NCBI GenBank assembly: GCA_020698575.1
Contig: CM036254.1
Location: forward strand, 28,982,526-29,046,525
DNA: 64,000 nucleotides
Source: Bostrychus sinensis
Lineage: Eukaryota; Chordata; Actinopteri; Gobiiformes; Eleotridae
Direction of reading: 5' to 3'
Position 1 is the stretch's first letter. The number at the start of each line of letters is the position of its first letter. This document shows positions 1 through 11,908 of the stretch, one piece after another. The position numbers were made by a program, and so were the translations under genes. The notes under the pieces are model-generated. The model did not search any database. It saw only the letters and a list, made by a program, of their open reading frames with translations, and was not told the DNA's origin.

Positions 1-688
1 GAGATCCATGTTCACAAAATATCATCACTTCTTCCTGTTTTATTGCTGCAGACACTGCTGGCATTTGCATAGGTCACATGACTCAGATTCACTGTTGTTT
101 ACAAAGAAAAAAAGTACCAAAAAACAACAGCATCACTATCTCCAGTTTACCTTAACCCTTGTGTACCCTTAGAAAACACTACCCTTTTGTTACGTTAGTG
201 GAAAAATATAGTAGATGAATACTTTCTTTAACTTTTTTTGCTCAGATCTGTTAATCTATCTCAGTTCTGCTCAAAACGTATACATTTTTCCCACAGCTCA
301 GACATCAGTCCCAGAGGCAGTACAGAGGAATACCACAAGGACCTAGTTTAATTTCTGATAAAGAAAACATTTTTCACAATCATTTCCATTTTCCCCAGAA
401 CGGTTCACATTTTTCTGAGGAGTGTCTTAAGAAGAAGTTTAGTCGCTCCATAATGTGGATTTTGTGTATTATTCATTAATTCAGTGTTGACAAGCCATAC
501 AGACCAGCACTCATTGGGAGTGTCTCTTATTGAAGCATGTCTTTGGACAATCTGTTCCTATTTCAAATCTTTGTATTTTGCATAGTTCAGTTGACCACAT
601 CTGCAGATATGCTGTGGTTAGTTTCAGTTCCCTTTACATCTAAACAATACCAACATATTTAGCTCTATATAAAGATTATAATAGTGAT

Positions 689-767
<79 letters not shown>

Positions 768-1599
768 CTCGATGATAGTCTTACAGGACATCCATATAAA
801 GTAACATTAAAGACACAGTCTAGTAGATATGGAGGATGAAAAGTCCAAAAATATTATTTTGTGTCATGGATTAATTAAATTAGGTAAAATAAATACATAA
901 ACAATAAATTAATTGTGCCATTTTTTATATAAAAAAGACTATTAATTTTGTATATTAAAAAAAAACTATTATTTCACAGTTTAAATAATTACTTAATGGT
1001 TCTGTGCTGCAGTGCATCATGGATGACTTTTATCCGTCAACCTCACCCAACAAAGCCAGTGGGCGGGGCTCTAATACCTGATTGGTTATGCTGCACAGGA
1101 AGTTAACAGTCATTTTGTTTACATGCAGGTTGAGAAAAGCAAATAATTCCTTTACTCTTATTATACCAGGAGTTTTAAACGGCATGTAAACCCTGGGCTC
1201 CAAGCTTGGGAGGTAGTTATTTGGATTTCTCTTAACCAGAGTGGAGCACCTGAATAACGTGGATCATTGTTGGACTTCTGTTGTATGTATACGACAAACT
1301 CTGATTAAGCTAGGAGAGGCATTCACCTGCACTCAGTACTAACAGACAGAAAACATGTTAAAAAATGTACTCACACGTTTTTAGGTCAGCAAAGAGACAC
1401 ATCATCATGTTTAAAAGTGAAAGCTCAATTATTAATGTATTTATTTCAAATGTATTTTAAGGACACATTTAATTAATTGTTTTCATATTTCATCCTCCAT
1501 AAGTAGAAGTAGCAATCGTGAAGTCTTCCAAACAGTCAAGGTACATTTAGAAAAAGAAAAGTAGCTGATAACTATGCATTTGTGTTTTATGGTTGCTAG
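1..1599. other. Non-coding sequence upstream of the first recognised blnk exon
   Basis: No exon could be supported here. The stretch is AT-rich and holds a TA microsatellite (listed separately). Around 1060-1115 there is a short GC-box-like GGGCGGGGC, an inverted CCAAT box (GATTGG) and an ETS-like CAGGAAGT. This could be a regulatory patch, but no start site is evident. BLNK proteins normally begin with a conserved N-terminal region that I could not find, so the 5' exons probably lie before the window. Confidence 0.5.
692..766. repeat. (TA)n microsatellite
   Basis: An uninterrupted TA dinucleotide run of about 37 copies. Length is likely polymorphic. Confidence 0.97.
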
Positions 1600-4500
1600 G
1601 ACTACATAGACCCTGAAGGCAGTAACGATGACGACAACTACGTCGAACCGAATGAGAACCCACCTCAAAGTAAGAAACATGTCACAATATTATTAAAAAA
1701 ATTGCTAGTCCTTTTTAAAACTGTTTATTAATGCTTCTCTTCAGGAGGCAGAGCATTGAGGGAGCTGCCCAAAGTACCTTCACGGCATCCAACTAGTCCA
1801 GGTGAGAGCGACACTGCTAATATGTCATACAATAGCCCAATTAATGCCTAATGTAGCTTTTCAGAATTTTCTTATTTTTCCTATGTTTTCCAATATATTT
1901 TTTTTATTTTTAATGATTGGAATTTCAGCATCAACACGGAAAAAATCAAAAGAAAAACTCACACCCTGTCCCCTGGAGCCCTTTTTGGCCCCATTGACTT
2001 TTCATTATAATAACTTGTTTTAAAGCTGCACTACCTGATTTTGTGACTGTAAAAGTTACCAAAAAATAATTTAGATTTAGTGCCATTTTACCCCATAAAG
2101 GCGGTACGTTGAAAGCCAAATATTTTCTGTGGTGGTACTTGGTGTTAAATGTTTGAGAATTACTGACCTATATAATTACCATAGGAACTAACAATGACTC
2201 TAGGCCAGTGGAATTCATTAATTTATGGATCTATGGTACAAAAAGTAATATTTGATCAAAATCATTGTTATGGCTAATCATTGCCATATCTCAGACTGAA
2301 AAAACAACAACTTTGTATTCATTAAAAAAAGTGTTTTCAAAAATTGGTAAAAGTGGGTTATTATGTAAATACACTGGAATTTAGTTTAGATAAATTATAA
2401 AAATGTATGCAGATTTGCTATACATGATAAGAACTGACTAAAAAATTATATATTTTTTTTAAAGGAGGGCCTAAGGGTTAAAGTCAGTGATTGCAGATCA
2501 TTTTAGTGTAATGCACCATTTAATCTGTTTTAAACAATATTTGTCGTCAACTACTTTGAGGCCCTAACCCACCAGTTGAGAATCACCTACATTGACTAAA
2601 ATGATACATATAATCCACACACTTGCAAGAAAAGGTGTCTTCAGTTCAGTTTAGAGTACGGTTCTGAAATTAAGGTGTCTTAAAAATGCAGTGTGTAACT
2701 CTTTGGCAGCCTCTAGTGGTGAAACTGTAGACAGTAGTTCAAACCTCAGCTCTTGAGTTTAGCGCGTCTACTTTTATTTTTGTTTTGAGTTTTAATAGAG
2801 AACATAAGTTTCCTCATTCTTAGCAACAAAAAGATACAAAGAAAACTATTTTGATTATATTTGTATTTTAAATACACAGAAAATCTTAAGTTAAACACTA
2901 AAAAAACTCTTTTAAACGATGTGTCCCGTTTGTCCATAGCACCAGCAGGGAACAGTGTCACCCAGGACTGCTTTATAAGGCTCTCACTTGCATCACTGTC
3001 TGTATGAATCTGCAGTGATTAAATCTTTGCTTCTCTGAGGTATAGTTACATAAACATTGTTTTGTTGGTGTAAAAAGTAGCATTCGTGTCAGCATTTTGT
3101 AAGCTGCACTATAGCCTGGCTGGTTAAAACCTAATTAAGTCCTAACTTGGACTTGTTTAATCCAGGTTAATCCTGTTTCTATTTCGAGCCAAATCAAGTC
3201 ATTTTGTGTTGGTTCACAGATGCTTTGGTCCCGTTTAGACAAGCATTTTATTTGGTGGCTCATTCCCAATTTTGGCCCGGTTTAGTCCATGGCTTAAACC
3301 CAAGGTAGGCCTTTTTAATAGTGATCAATCCAACCATGACACAGAGGAACAGTGTCACACATGACTCCGGCATCAACAAGACACTTTTATCCCTTCATAC
3401 AGTAAAACTTCAAATGACCTAGACAGTGGTAGGCCAGTGCAGAGTCAGCAGCAGGTGCTCTTGTTAACATCTGCCCAGGTCCCCAACAGACTCTAGCTGT
3501 GCCTCTGGTGACAGTTATGGACTATGGAGTTCATTTAACACTGCTCATTTTACTGTGTATATTCACATGAACGCTTGTAGTAAAATGAAAAATCTATACT
3601 ATATTTTTCAGGTCGCTATGAAGTCTCTGACAAAGAGGTAGCTACAACTTCTTATTTTTTTTAAAATACATATATTAATTTCAAATATTAACCAATGTTT
3701 TGATGGCTGTTGACAAAGGTGAAACCCCAGGTTCCTCCAAATGTACACAGGTGAGATTTGAGACTGCATTGATGTCACTAAAAATACTGATTACATTATA
3801 GAGTTACTAATACCTTATGAGCCTCCCCACAGCCTTAGATGCCTGAGGAGATAAATCTGGCACCATCAGTATCATCTTTTAAATCACTTCTTAAAACACA
3901 CTTTTATTGACTGGCCTCCTTATAACTTATCAATTGTATTTATGACTTTATTTATTGCTTTATCTCTGATTGTCTGCCTAAATGTCTATATGCATGCGTG
4001 TCTTTTCTTTGTTGATTTTATTACCTTATTTACGCTGCTTTGTAAACCTTGATTTTGAAAAGTGCCATACAAATAAAGATCTATTACAGCAAATGTGATC
4101 ATCTAATCCTGCCTTTTACATTGACAGACTGTGTCCAGTGCCCACGCTACAGTCCCAACCGCTCCCTCCAAAACCCAGCCCCAGGTCAGACACTAGCAAT
4201 TAATGCATACAAGACTTCTATTTTAGATGGTTTACTACATACCTCACTGACACTAATTCTCTTTTTAGGATACCTCAAAGAGCTCCTGTAAGTCAAGACA
4301 AACATACTGATAAGTTATTCTTACCATGGGGTGCACGGTGGCAGAGTGGTTAGCACCTTTCAGCAAAAGAGGCTGTGGGTTCCATCCTTGGGCTCGCCGA
4401 CTACAATCTCTCTTAGTGGAGTTTGCATGTCTCCCCTGGGTTACTGTGGGTTCCTCCAAAGACATGCATGTGATTAGGAGAATATAAATAGGCCTCATAG

Positions 4501-7500
4501 TGAATGAATATGAGCATGTGTTACCCATGCCTAAAGGCCCATAGTTGCTGGGATAGGCTCTCAAGCTTTAAACAATGGTTCTCAAACTTTTCATACTAAG
4601 TGCCACCACAGAATATATTTGGCTTTCCAAGTATTAACCCAGAAAAAAAGCCATATAAGAACTAAACCAGAAAAGAACCAGGACCAAGCTCAGTCTAAAC
4701 CAGGACTAAACAAGGTCTAAATCCAGGAAAAATCAAGAACTAAATCAGGACTAACCAGACTAAATTCAATCAGGACTTGAACTGCAAAAGACTCCATAAG
4801 AAGGAGTCTGTGTACCACCAGTGATACCCGCACCACAGTTTGAGAACCACTGTCCTAACAAAAATAAGGATGGATGAATAAAACATAAATTTCTATGCAT
4901 TTTGTCTTTTGTTTTGGTCCAGGAGCCGACAGGAGATGAGGAGTATGAAGTCTGTGATACAAATGACAGTAAGTATTGTACAAGAGCAGAGACTGATTTT
5001 TTTACCCAGTCACACACTCAGAACAAAAGGGGGGTGGTCCCATTCTGATCACTGGACACTTACATTGGTTGAGTCCTACTTAGTGCACCTCTTCATGGAG
5101 TAATGGTAATGGCAAGTCCAACTGGAAAGATAGCAGTTCCTGACTACAACTGCTTACACCAAAAACCAGAAGAAAAAAAGAAAAACAGAAAAAGCAAAAA
5201 AGAGAAGCAAAGTTACTAACAATAAATGAAACAAAATGCAATTATATAAGAGAGAAAAGAATGATATTACCTGTTTTTTTATTCCAGGAGATAAACCTGA
5301 AGATTCTCGTCCTCCTCTTCGACCCAAACCTCTGCCCAGGGAGTGAGCAGCATTTACCTTCTACCAACTTTACAGTAATTCAATAATAGTCTCACTGTAA
5401 TAACTACATTTTTTTATTTTTTTATTTCAGGAGGTCCCCAGTGCTACCAATCAAACCAGTAAGTCCTTCATCTTCCACCTAAGCAGTCAATTTTAGCTAC
5501 TTAAGGCTTAAGGCGGGAAATACTCTGGACTATGGTCAATTAAACACAGGGTTAACACAAGACATACACTGACAGACAAACATTCACATTTATTCTTTTT
5601 TTTTTTTTTCACCAGTTCACCCAACCCACAATAAGTCCAAGGCATACTCCAAATGTAACACTTTTCACAGTTTGCCAATGTCCTGTAGCCAGACAGAGCT
5701 GTTGGTTAAACCCTGGTTAAGCTCTCATTTGGATTGGCTTAATCCAGGTTAATCCAGTTTCAGTCTACTGCCAAATCAAGTCCCTCTTGTGCAGGTCCTT
5801 TTGGGGTCTGTGGCACATTGGTTTAGACCCAGTGTAGGCGTTTTAGCAGTGATTTTAGTCGCTTTGCAATTAGGTGCATTATTCATTCACATAATCACAT
5901 TAATATATTCATACAGGCAAGGTAGGTGAAGTGTCTTGCCCAAGGACATAATGACAGTATGAATTGGGGAGAGTGAGATTCGAACCGCCAACCTTCCAAT
6001 TATAGGACGACCACTCTTTTGAGCCACTGTTGTCTCCTTTTGGATGTCTAATATTTTTGCATATTTGTCACACTTAAATGATTAGAGATTTTATTATTAG
6101 ACAAAGATAACCAGAAAAATAATACAAAATGTAGCTTTAAATTATTATTTCATTTGTTAAGGGAGAAAGCTACGAATTTAAACCAACCAGGGCCTATGTG
6201 CAAAAGTAATTGCACCTCTTGATAAATCATGCATTAACTGTGATTAAGCACAGTTTTGGAAAGGATTACAAAGCCACTTCTGAGGCTTTGGGACTCCAGG
6301 AAACCATACTGAGAGCCATTATCCACAAATGGAGGACAAATGGATGGAAGACTTGAAAAAAGTGGTGAATCTGAGTGGCCTAAGCACATCAACGACTCAT
6401 CCAGGAGGTTCCCAAAAGAACCAGAATATTTAAAGAACTGCGGACCTCACTCACCTCAGTTAAGATCAGTGTCCGTAATTCAACAAAAAGAGAGGGGGGA
6501 GGAGATGGGGCAAAAATGGCATCCATGGAAGAGGTGTGGAAACCACTGACTAAAAAGAACACATGAGCTCGTCTCACATTTGCCTAAGAAAATGTTGATG
6601 AATGGTATAAAAAGAACACCACGCCAACAGTCAAACATGGCTGTGGTAGTGTGCTGCTCTTAGGCTGTTTTGCTGCGTCAGGACCTGAGCAGTTTCCTGG
6701 ATGAGTCGGCGCTCCTGTGAAGTGTTCCAAGTCTTCTCTATTTGTGGATAATAGTTTTTACCATGGTTTGTTGGAGTCCTAAATCCTAGAAATGGCTTTG
6801 TAACCCTTTCCTTTTACTCAGCATTCCAAAAACTGTCTACAGGGGGCATTGTAGGTAGCGTTTTCTTTTTAACCCTAACCCATGTTGTGGCCTGGTTCTA
6901 TAGCTATTAGTCCTGTCTATGTGCATGTTTGGACAATAACTTGCATTACATTTTGTGACTGTCTTTGCAGAACCTACCTCTGAAACCGTCCCAGAGAGAC
7001 TTTGAAAGTAAGTTACACAACAATCCTGATGTACAGTCATTTCCAATTTAACTTCTATCTTCTAATATTTTATTTCATTTTAAATTTTAGATCGAACTTT
7101 GCCTGTGATCCCAAATGAACCAGCCCCAACTCCTCCAAAAACCTTTTCATTGGACCAAAAACGACTAAAGTAATTCCATATACCATTTACAACATCTGCA
7201 ATTACTAAAATTGGACTGACGGATTTATCCTGGATTTAACAATTTTTTGTGCATGTGCAGGCTTCCTGTTCCACATTTTATGACCCACAGTAAGTAGTAA
7301 TGCCCATAACAGCCTTGCAATTGAACATTTAGTTAAATTGTTCTACTATGTCTACTATACTATGCCATGTCTATCCCAGGACAACCAGACAGAGGGCAGG
7401 GAGATGATTCAGATAATGATTCCACAGACCAAGATAAGGTAATCCTCTTATATTATGGTGGACAAAATGATAATAGCAAGCTACTTTTGCTAAAGTCGTT

Positions 7501-10413
7501 CTTGTTTAAATACATTTTAGGAGTCAGAAATGCATACAAAGCCATGGTTTGCCAGTTTCTGTGACCGCAAGACCGCCGACGATGCCTTATGTCATTCAAA
7601 TCAAGTAGGATTGCACTTTTATCATCAATCCTTTAACATACACCAATCAGCCATTACTTTATGACCACCTACGCAACAAACTGAACTGTAATTTGTTATT
7701 CAGTTCTCCTGTCAGTGGTCATAATGTTATGCCTGATTGGTGTATAAGACAACACTGTGTATATTTTATTTTACAGTGTGTCTAAAAGTGCGTTTGTTTT
7801 TTAAGGACGGAGCGTTTTTGGTGAGGAAGAGCTCGGGACATGACGCTCAGCAGCCGTACACATTAGTGGTGTTTTACAAAGGCAGAGTGTACAACATACC
7901 CATCCGGTACCTACCCAGCACTCAGCAGTATGCCCTGGGACGGGAGAAGAAGGGAGAGGAGGTCAGTGGAAGTCTGCTCACTTGGTGCATGATACCTAAA
8001 GCTAAAGACACACAGTTCAGTATTAAATGCAAACCAATACTATGTTTTTATGATTGCAGTACAGTGGTTCCCAACATTTTTTTGTCTCAAGTAGCCTCTT
8101 ATTAATCTGTGTCGATTATTCTTCAAAAAGTGGTCATATGATACATCTGCGTTTATTAGGACTTAATTTACTGTAGATACAAATTGTCTAAAATGCTAAA
8201 CAAAAAAAAAACAAAAAACTAAATAATTGTCTGCCTTTAAAATAAAAACATAAAATAAAAATGTTACATTTACTTAATTTACTATATAATTTATGTTCAG
8301 TACAAAATATTAATATTAAACTAATAATAACCAACAATAATACTACATAATGAATTACTCCCCTTTGAAATAAGCTATTAATAAACCTTAAAATATGTAA
8401 CAAATTGTCAAATAATATTCCTTAGCAGTTTTAGCAGTCAATGACACACTTGAGCTTGAAATATTTGTAGTTATGAAATAATTAAGTAAATAAGTAAATA
8501 AGTACTCCCTGCAAAGTGCATGCCTCTGGGAGTCCCCTGTACTGTTAGTAGCGTGAGTAGAGCCTTACTGTACATTCACAGAGGAAGTGGTTTAGGCCAC
8601 TTGAGACTCAGGTGGTACTCCTCCCTGATGAGCTCCAGCTCAGTTAGGCATCTGGAACGATTAGAGGTGTGCGCTGCTGCAAGCTGATTGGATGAGAGAG
8701 AGAATCCTCACTCAGGCAAAAACAACAAGCCAAAGGACAGAAATAAAAGGGAAAATGTTTTTTCTTTAATCAAACACCTACTTGTCCTTGTGATAAACAG
8801 TCATTTTTCCAAGAGAGGACGAGCTAATGTTGAGGCAACTTTTTCCAAAAATAAAGCTAGTGTATATTAGCAACAGCTGTTTCCGGTTTAGCGAAGTACG
8901 GCTCTTGCTTCGAGAATCTAAAAATTACATTTTTGGTTTAGACTGAGTAAACACAAGGTAATGTGTAATATGTCTTTATATGTTCACTGGTTAAAATGTG
9001 TTAAAGTGGAGCAGAGAAGTGAATTTAATGCACAGAAAGCTGGAGGTAAATCTGATGTAGTCTCTTGTTTACAGAAGCTAATACAGTTTTAGCTCCAGCC
9101 TCACACAGACACACACCAACCTCACACAGACACACACCAGCCTCACACAGACACACACCAGCCTCACACAGACACACACCAACCTCACACAGACACACAC
9201 CGACCTCACACAGACACACACCAGCCTCACACAGACACACACCAACCTCACACAGACACACACCGACCTCACACAGACACACTCCAGTCTCACACAGACA
9301 CACACCGACCTCACACAGACACACACCAGCCTCACACAGACACACACCAACCTCACACAGACACACACCGACCTCACACAGACACACACCGACCTCACAC
9401 AGACACACACCGACCTCACACAGACACACACCAACCTCACACAGACACACACCAACCTCACACAGACACACTCCAGTCTCACACAGACACACACCGACCT
9501 CACACAGACACACACCAACCTCACACAGACACACACCGACCTCTCACAGACACACACCAGCCTCACACAGACACACACCAGTCTCACACAGACACACAGC
9601 AGGATTTATGCTTGTCTTTTTATTAAATGTTGCCAGTCCCTTTGTTTAAAAACCAGCTTCAAACACATTTTTATCTAATTTATTAACATAACTTTTGTTG
9701 CACTTGTGTGACGTCAGTGTTTATGTAACAGACGTGGGTCTCCTTGACCCAGAGTCCTGGAAACACCAGCAGGTTTTGGGGTTACCCGTTCCCGTACCAT
9801 TCTGCCTAGTAGAAAAGCGCCTAGGGACAGCTGAATAGCCTGAGTGGAGTCAGAGGAGTCACATGTGAAACATTTGCATAATCTCCTCTTTCTGATGTTG
9901 ATGGTCTAGTGAAACTTGGAGTGTTTCTCAAACTTCCTCCCCTATTTAGAGAGATAATCTACCATCTGTGGTCAAATTCAGTTATAATGCCTATACTGAT
10001 ACACACAAATTCCACAACACTAATGAAAAATTATGACATGTATAATATTGTTAAGCATGAGTAATACATTTGTCAAAACAGGTTAACACAGCATTTGTAA
10101 CTGGATGCTAACTAAAAAATGGGGCACAATACATGCGGCACACCTCAAAACTAACAGGCCTTAAATATTTGTTGCTGATATTTTGTTGCCAGATCATTTA
10201 TAGTTCTAGTCAACACATTTGAAACATGTATGTAACTGTCCAGAGTCAGACTTATCTATTATCTATTTTCTAATACGTGTATTTTTTTATTCCCAGTATT
10301 TCAGCAGTGTGGCCCACATCATCGAGCACCACAAGAGGACTCCACTGGTTCTGATCGACAGCCAGAGCAACACCAAAGACGCCACCAGACTGTGTCTCCC
10401 TGTCAAGCCATAG
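1600..10413 (+). CDS. blnk: B-cell linker protein BLNK (SLP-65), 3' part of the gene, 16 exons
   Basis: BLNK is a cytosolic adaptor that Syk phosphorylates after B-cell receptor engagement; it recruits PLC-gamma, Btk, Vav and Grb2. Exons seen: 1600-1669, 1745-1801, 3612-3637, 3719-3750, 4128-4184, 4269-4287, 4923-4968, 5288-5342, 5431-5458, 6971-7007, 7091-7169, 7261-7289, 7380-7438, 7521-7604, 7806-7961, 10297-10413. All phases agree, giving 316 codons plus a TAG stop with no frameshift. Early exons carry acidic tyrosine motifs (DYIDP, NYVEP, RYEVSD, EEYEVCD); the middle is proline-rich (RPPLRPKPLPR, PVLPIKP), fitting SH3 binding. The last three exons encode the SH2 domain: KPWFASFCDRKTADDAL, then FLVRKSSGHD with the phosphotyrosine-binding arginine, then the C-terminal LVLIDSQSNTKD. 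This matches BLNK better than SLP-76 or CLNK. The small exons at 3719 and 4269 are least certain. Human BLNK is 456 residues, so the N-terminus is missing. Confidence 0.92.
2030..3611. other. blnk intron with degenerate interspersed repeats
   Basis: No exon seen. Around 2090-2190 and 2560-2600 are fragments resembling hAT MITE ends (a TTGAGAAT-CAC core next to GTGGTAC text). Around 3115-3310 is degenerate text rich in GGTTTAG/CCTGGTTAA-like words, the same word family seen inside MITEs at 4573-4852 and 24372-25147. Confidence 0.45.
3830..4088 (+). mobile_element. LINE-like 3' tail fragment
   Basis: The text resembles a very common teleost repeat end: a section about TTTTAAATCACTTCTTAAAA followed by GCTTTGTAAACC and a terminal AGTGCCATACAAATAAAG. 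It lies in the blnk intron just before the exon at 4128. Assigned to a LINE-type 3' end by resemblance only. Confidence 0.45.
4328..4562 (+). mobile_element. tRNA-derived SINE (truncated copy)
   Basis: It starts with a tRNA-like head (GGTGGCAGAGTGGTTAGCAC, a box A-like sequence) and a degraded box B. The usual fish SINE body follows (GTGGAGTTTGCATGTCTCCC, then GTTACTGTGGGTTCCTCC) and the 3' text GGGATAGGCTCTCAAGC. Intronic in blnk. A near-complete relative is at 31333-31703. Confidence 0.8.
4573..4852. mobile_element. hAT-like MITE
   Basis: The terminal inverted repeats are CAATGGTTCTCAAACTT at the left and AGTTTGAGAACCACTG at the right. The interior is degenerate AGGACTAAACCAGG-type repeats. 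No clear target-site duplication. Intronic in blnk. Confidence 0.65.
5840..6045 (-). mobile_element. tRNA-derived SINE, minus strand
   Basis: Read on the minus strand it has a tRNA-like head with a box B-like GGTTCGAATC. The conserved CTTGGGCAAGACACTTCACC core and a 3' tail ending near GTGCACCTAATTGCAAAG follow. Intronic in blnk. Confidence 0.7.
6190..6825 (+). mobile_element. Degraded Tc1-like transposon, internally deleted, with an inverted right part
   Basis: The left part reads like the common teleost Tc1 family: GTGCAAAAGTAATTGCACCT at the terminus, then TTTGGGACTCCAGGAAACCA, ATTATCCACAAATGGAGGA, CATCAACGACTCATCCAGG and GGCATCCATGG. These correspond to the helix-turn-helix part of the transposase. 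From about 6705 to 6825 the sequence is an inverted, diverged copy of about 6250-6360. No intact reading frame. Intronic in blnk. Confidence 0.75.
7639..7744. mobile_element. Short palindromic mariner-like MITE
   Basis: About 105 bp with near-perfect inverted ends: ACACCAATCAGCCATTACTT at the left against ATGTTATGCCTGATTGGTGT at the right, with flanking TA. It makes up half of the 201-bp intron between the first two SH2 exons of blnk. Confidence 0.75.
7962..9094. other. blnk last intron, first part
   Basis: AT-rich intron sequence after the SH2 exon at 7806-7961. No exon or recognised repeat was identified, apart from AT-rich low complexity around 8200-8500. Confidence 0.5.
9095..9598. repeat. 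21-bp minisatellite, about 24 units
   Basis: Tandem units of the form CCTCACACAGACACACACCA plus one base. Variants change only a few positions (CCAAC, CCGAC, CCAGC, TCCAG). Since 21 is a multiple of three, both strands stay open over the array (SHRHTPT on plus; cysteine/valine-rich on minus). These frames are a by-product of the period. The array lies in the blnk intron that splits the SH2 domain. Confidence 0.97.
9600..10296. other. blnk last intron, end
   Basis: Intron sequence between the 21-bp minisatellite and the final SH2 exon. It ends in a pyrimidine-rich acceptor (TTTTTTTATTCCCAG). No further feature seen. Confidence 0.5.
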
Positions 10414-10513
10414 AGACATTTACCAAGGCTCAAGAATAATCAGGGGGTTCCCAAACTGTGGGATGAGTGTCACTTCAGATACTCTGAGTATTAAATAATT
10501 GTATTCATTTTGA

Positions 10514-10519
10514 AATAAA
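10514..10519 (+). terminator. blnk: blnk polyadenylation signal
   Basis: AATAAA about 100 bases after the blnk stop codon at 10411-10413, giving a short 3' UTR. Confidence 0.7.
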
Positions 10520-10556
10520 CGGACTCAGTTGAAGTTACTGTTTATTAAAGTACTAC

Positions 10557-10839
10557 CAGTGTTTCCCACTTGATAGTTAAGGTGGCTATAAGCATCTACC
10601 ACCTTGCCTACCATTATTCAATACAGGCTGTACATAGTAATATATACATATTTCATTTATTCCCCCAAAACCACATTTTAACATTTTTATGGTGCAGTTT
10701 TTATGTTAAATTAACTTTTTTGTGGCATCTAGGGGTGGTAAGAGGGGTGTATAAATGAGATTAATTTGTAGGTTCTCAATTTGGAGGAACTGTGATTTGG
10801 CTACCACCTTAACTGACTAATTTTCTGTGGGAAACACCA
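10557..10839. mobile_element. hAT-like MITE
   Basis: The inverted ends are CAGTGTTTCCCAC on the left and GTGGGAAACACC on the right; internal text (GGTGGCTA / TAGCCACC-like, ACCTTAACT / AGTTAAGGT) is also inverted. Directly downstream of the blnk polyadenylation signal. Confidence 0.65.
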
Positions 10840-11269
10840 ACTACTGTATAGCTACATTTCTGTATTAGCTTTAATTGCATGGATGCAAGTGGCTAAAGCC
10901 TATAGCAGTATGCAGATCTTTGTACGGTGGGAGAACTCAGAGTACGCAGAGGACATATAGACCTCCAGAGTTTAGGCTGTGAGCTGAAGGTGAAACAAAA
11001 CTGCTATTTCATTATTAGAAAAATCCTCAATTTCCCTGAGACTATGAACATGTGCATGAATGGTGTCCTGCAGTGTGACTGTTGTATTCAAAAAATAATT
11101 AAAACTGAAACCATGTAAATTCTGAAATACAAGAGAGGATAGGGATATACTGTATTTATTTAGTTTAGCACAAAGGAGAAGTTGAGTATTTCATGACCAT
11201 AATTTGAAGTGGCCAAATTGTAGTTAACGTCCTGTGATGTGACAGAAAAGTCACACATAAAGAAATAAT

Positions 11270-11810
11270 CAGTGGTGGAAGAAGTGCTCAATTTTTTTAC
11301 TTAAGTAAAAGTACAGATGAAGGAGCAAGAATTTACTCAAGTAAAAGTAAAAATATCACATGAAATTTTCTACTTAAGTAAAAGAATAAAAGTACTTACT
11401 TTCAAATGTTCTTGTGAGTAAAAAAGTAAAAGTATTTTGCACAGATTTAAGAACTAATGAATCTGTTAAATGTAAAGGATTTTGCTGAAAAACTACTGAA
11501 AACTAAAAGTTAACAGAGCAATAGAAGAGACTGAATCTGTCTCTGAACCCTAACCCTATGTACTGTGTCTACTGATGTCTGTGTCTAATTATGACAAGGC
11601 AAAAACAAATGATTTTAAACCAAAATCAAAATACTTTTTACTTCAAATAAATTTAAAAAAAGTAGTGGAGTAAAAAGTACAGATACTTGCTCTATAATGT
11701 AAAGAAGTAAAAGTAAGTACCCCTTGTAAAATTTACTAAAGGACAGATACATGAAAATTGTACTTAAGTAAAGTAACCAAGTACTTTTACTTTGTTACAT
11801 TCCACCACTG
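11270..11810. mobile_element. hAT MITE with ACTTAAGTAAAAGTA-rich ends
   Basis: Inverted termini CAGTGGTGGAA and TTCCACCACTG flank subterminal ACTTAAGTAAAAGTA blocks in opposite orientations. The 8-bp flanks are GAAATAAT and AAAATAAC (6 of 8 match), consistent with a hAT target-site duplication. Confidence 0.85.
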
Positions 11811-11908
11811 AAAATAACAGTTATTAGGGCTGCACAAAATGAAAAAAATCACTCAGTATGCGATAACTGCTGAATACTGCGATGAAGATACGATTGTCGA
11901 TATTTGGA

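Noticed and set aside
9025..9649. Open frames of 170-190 codons on both strands
   Set aside because: Artefact of the 21-bp minisatellite inside a blnk intron.
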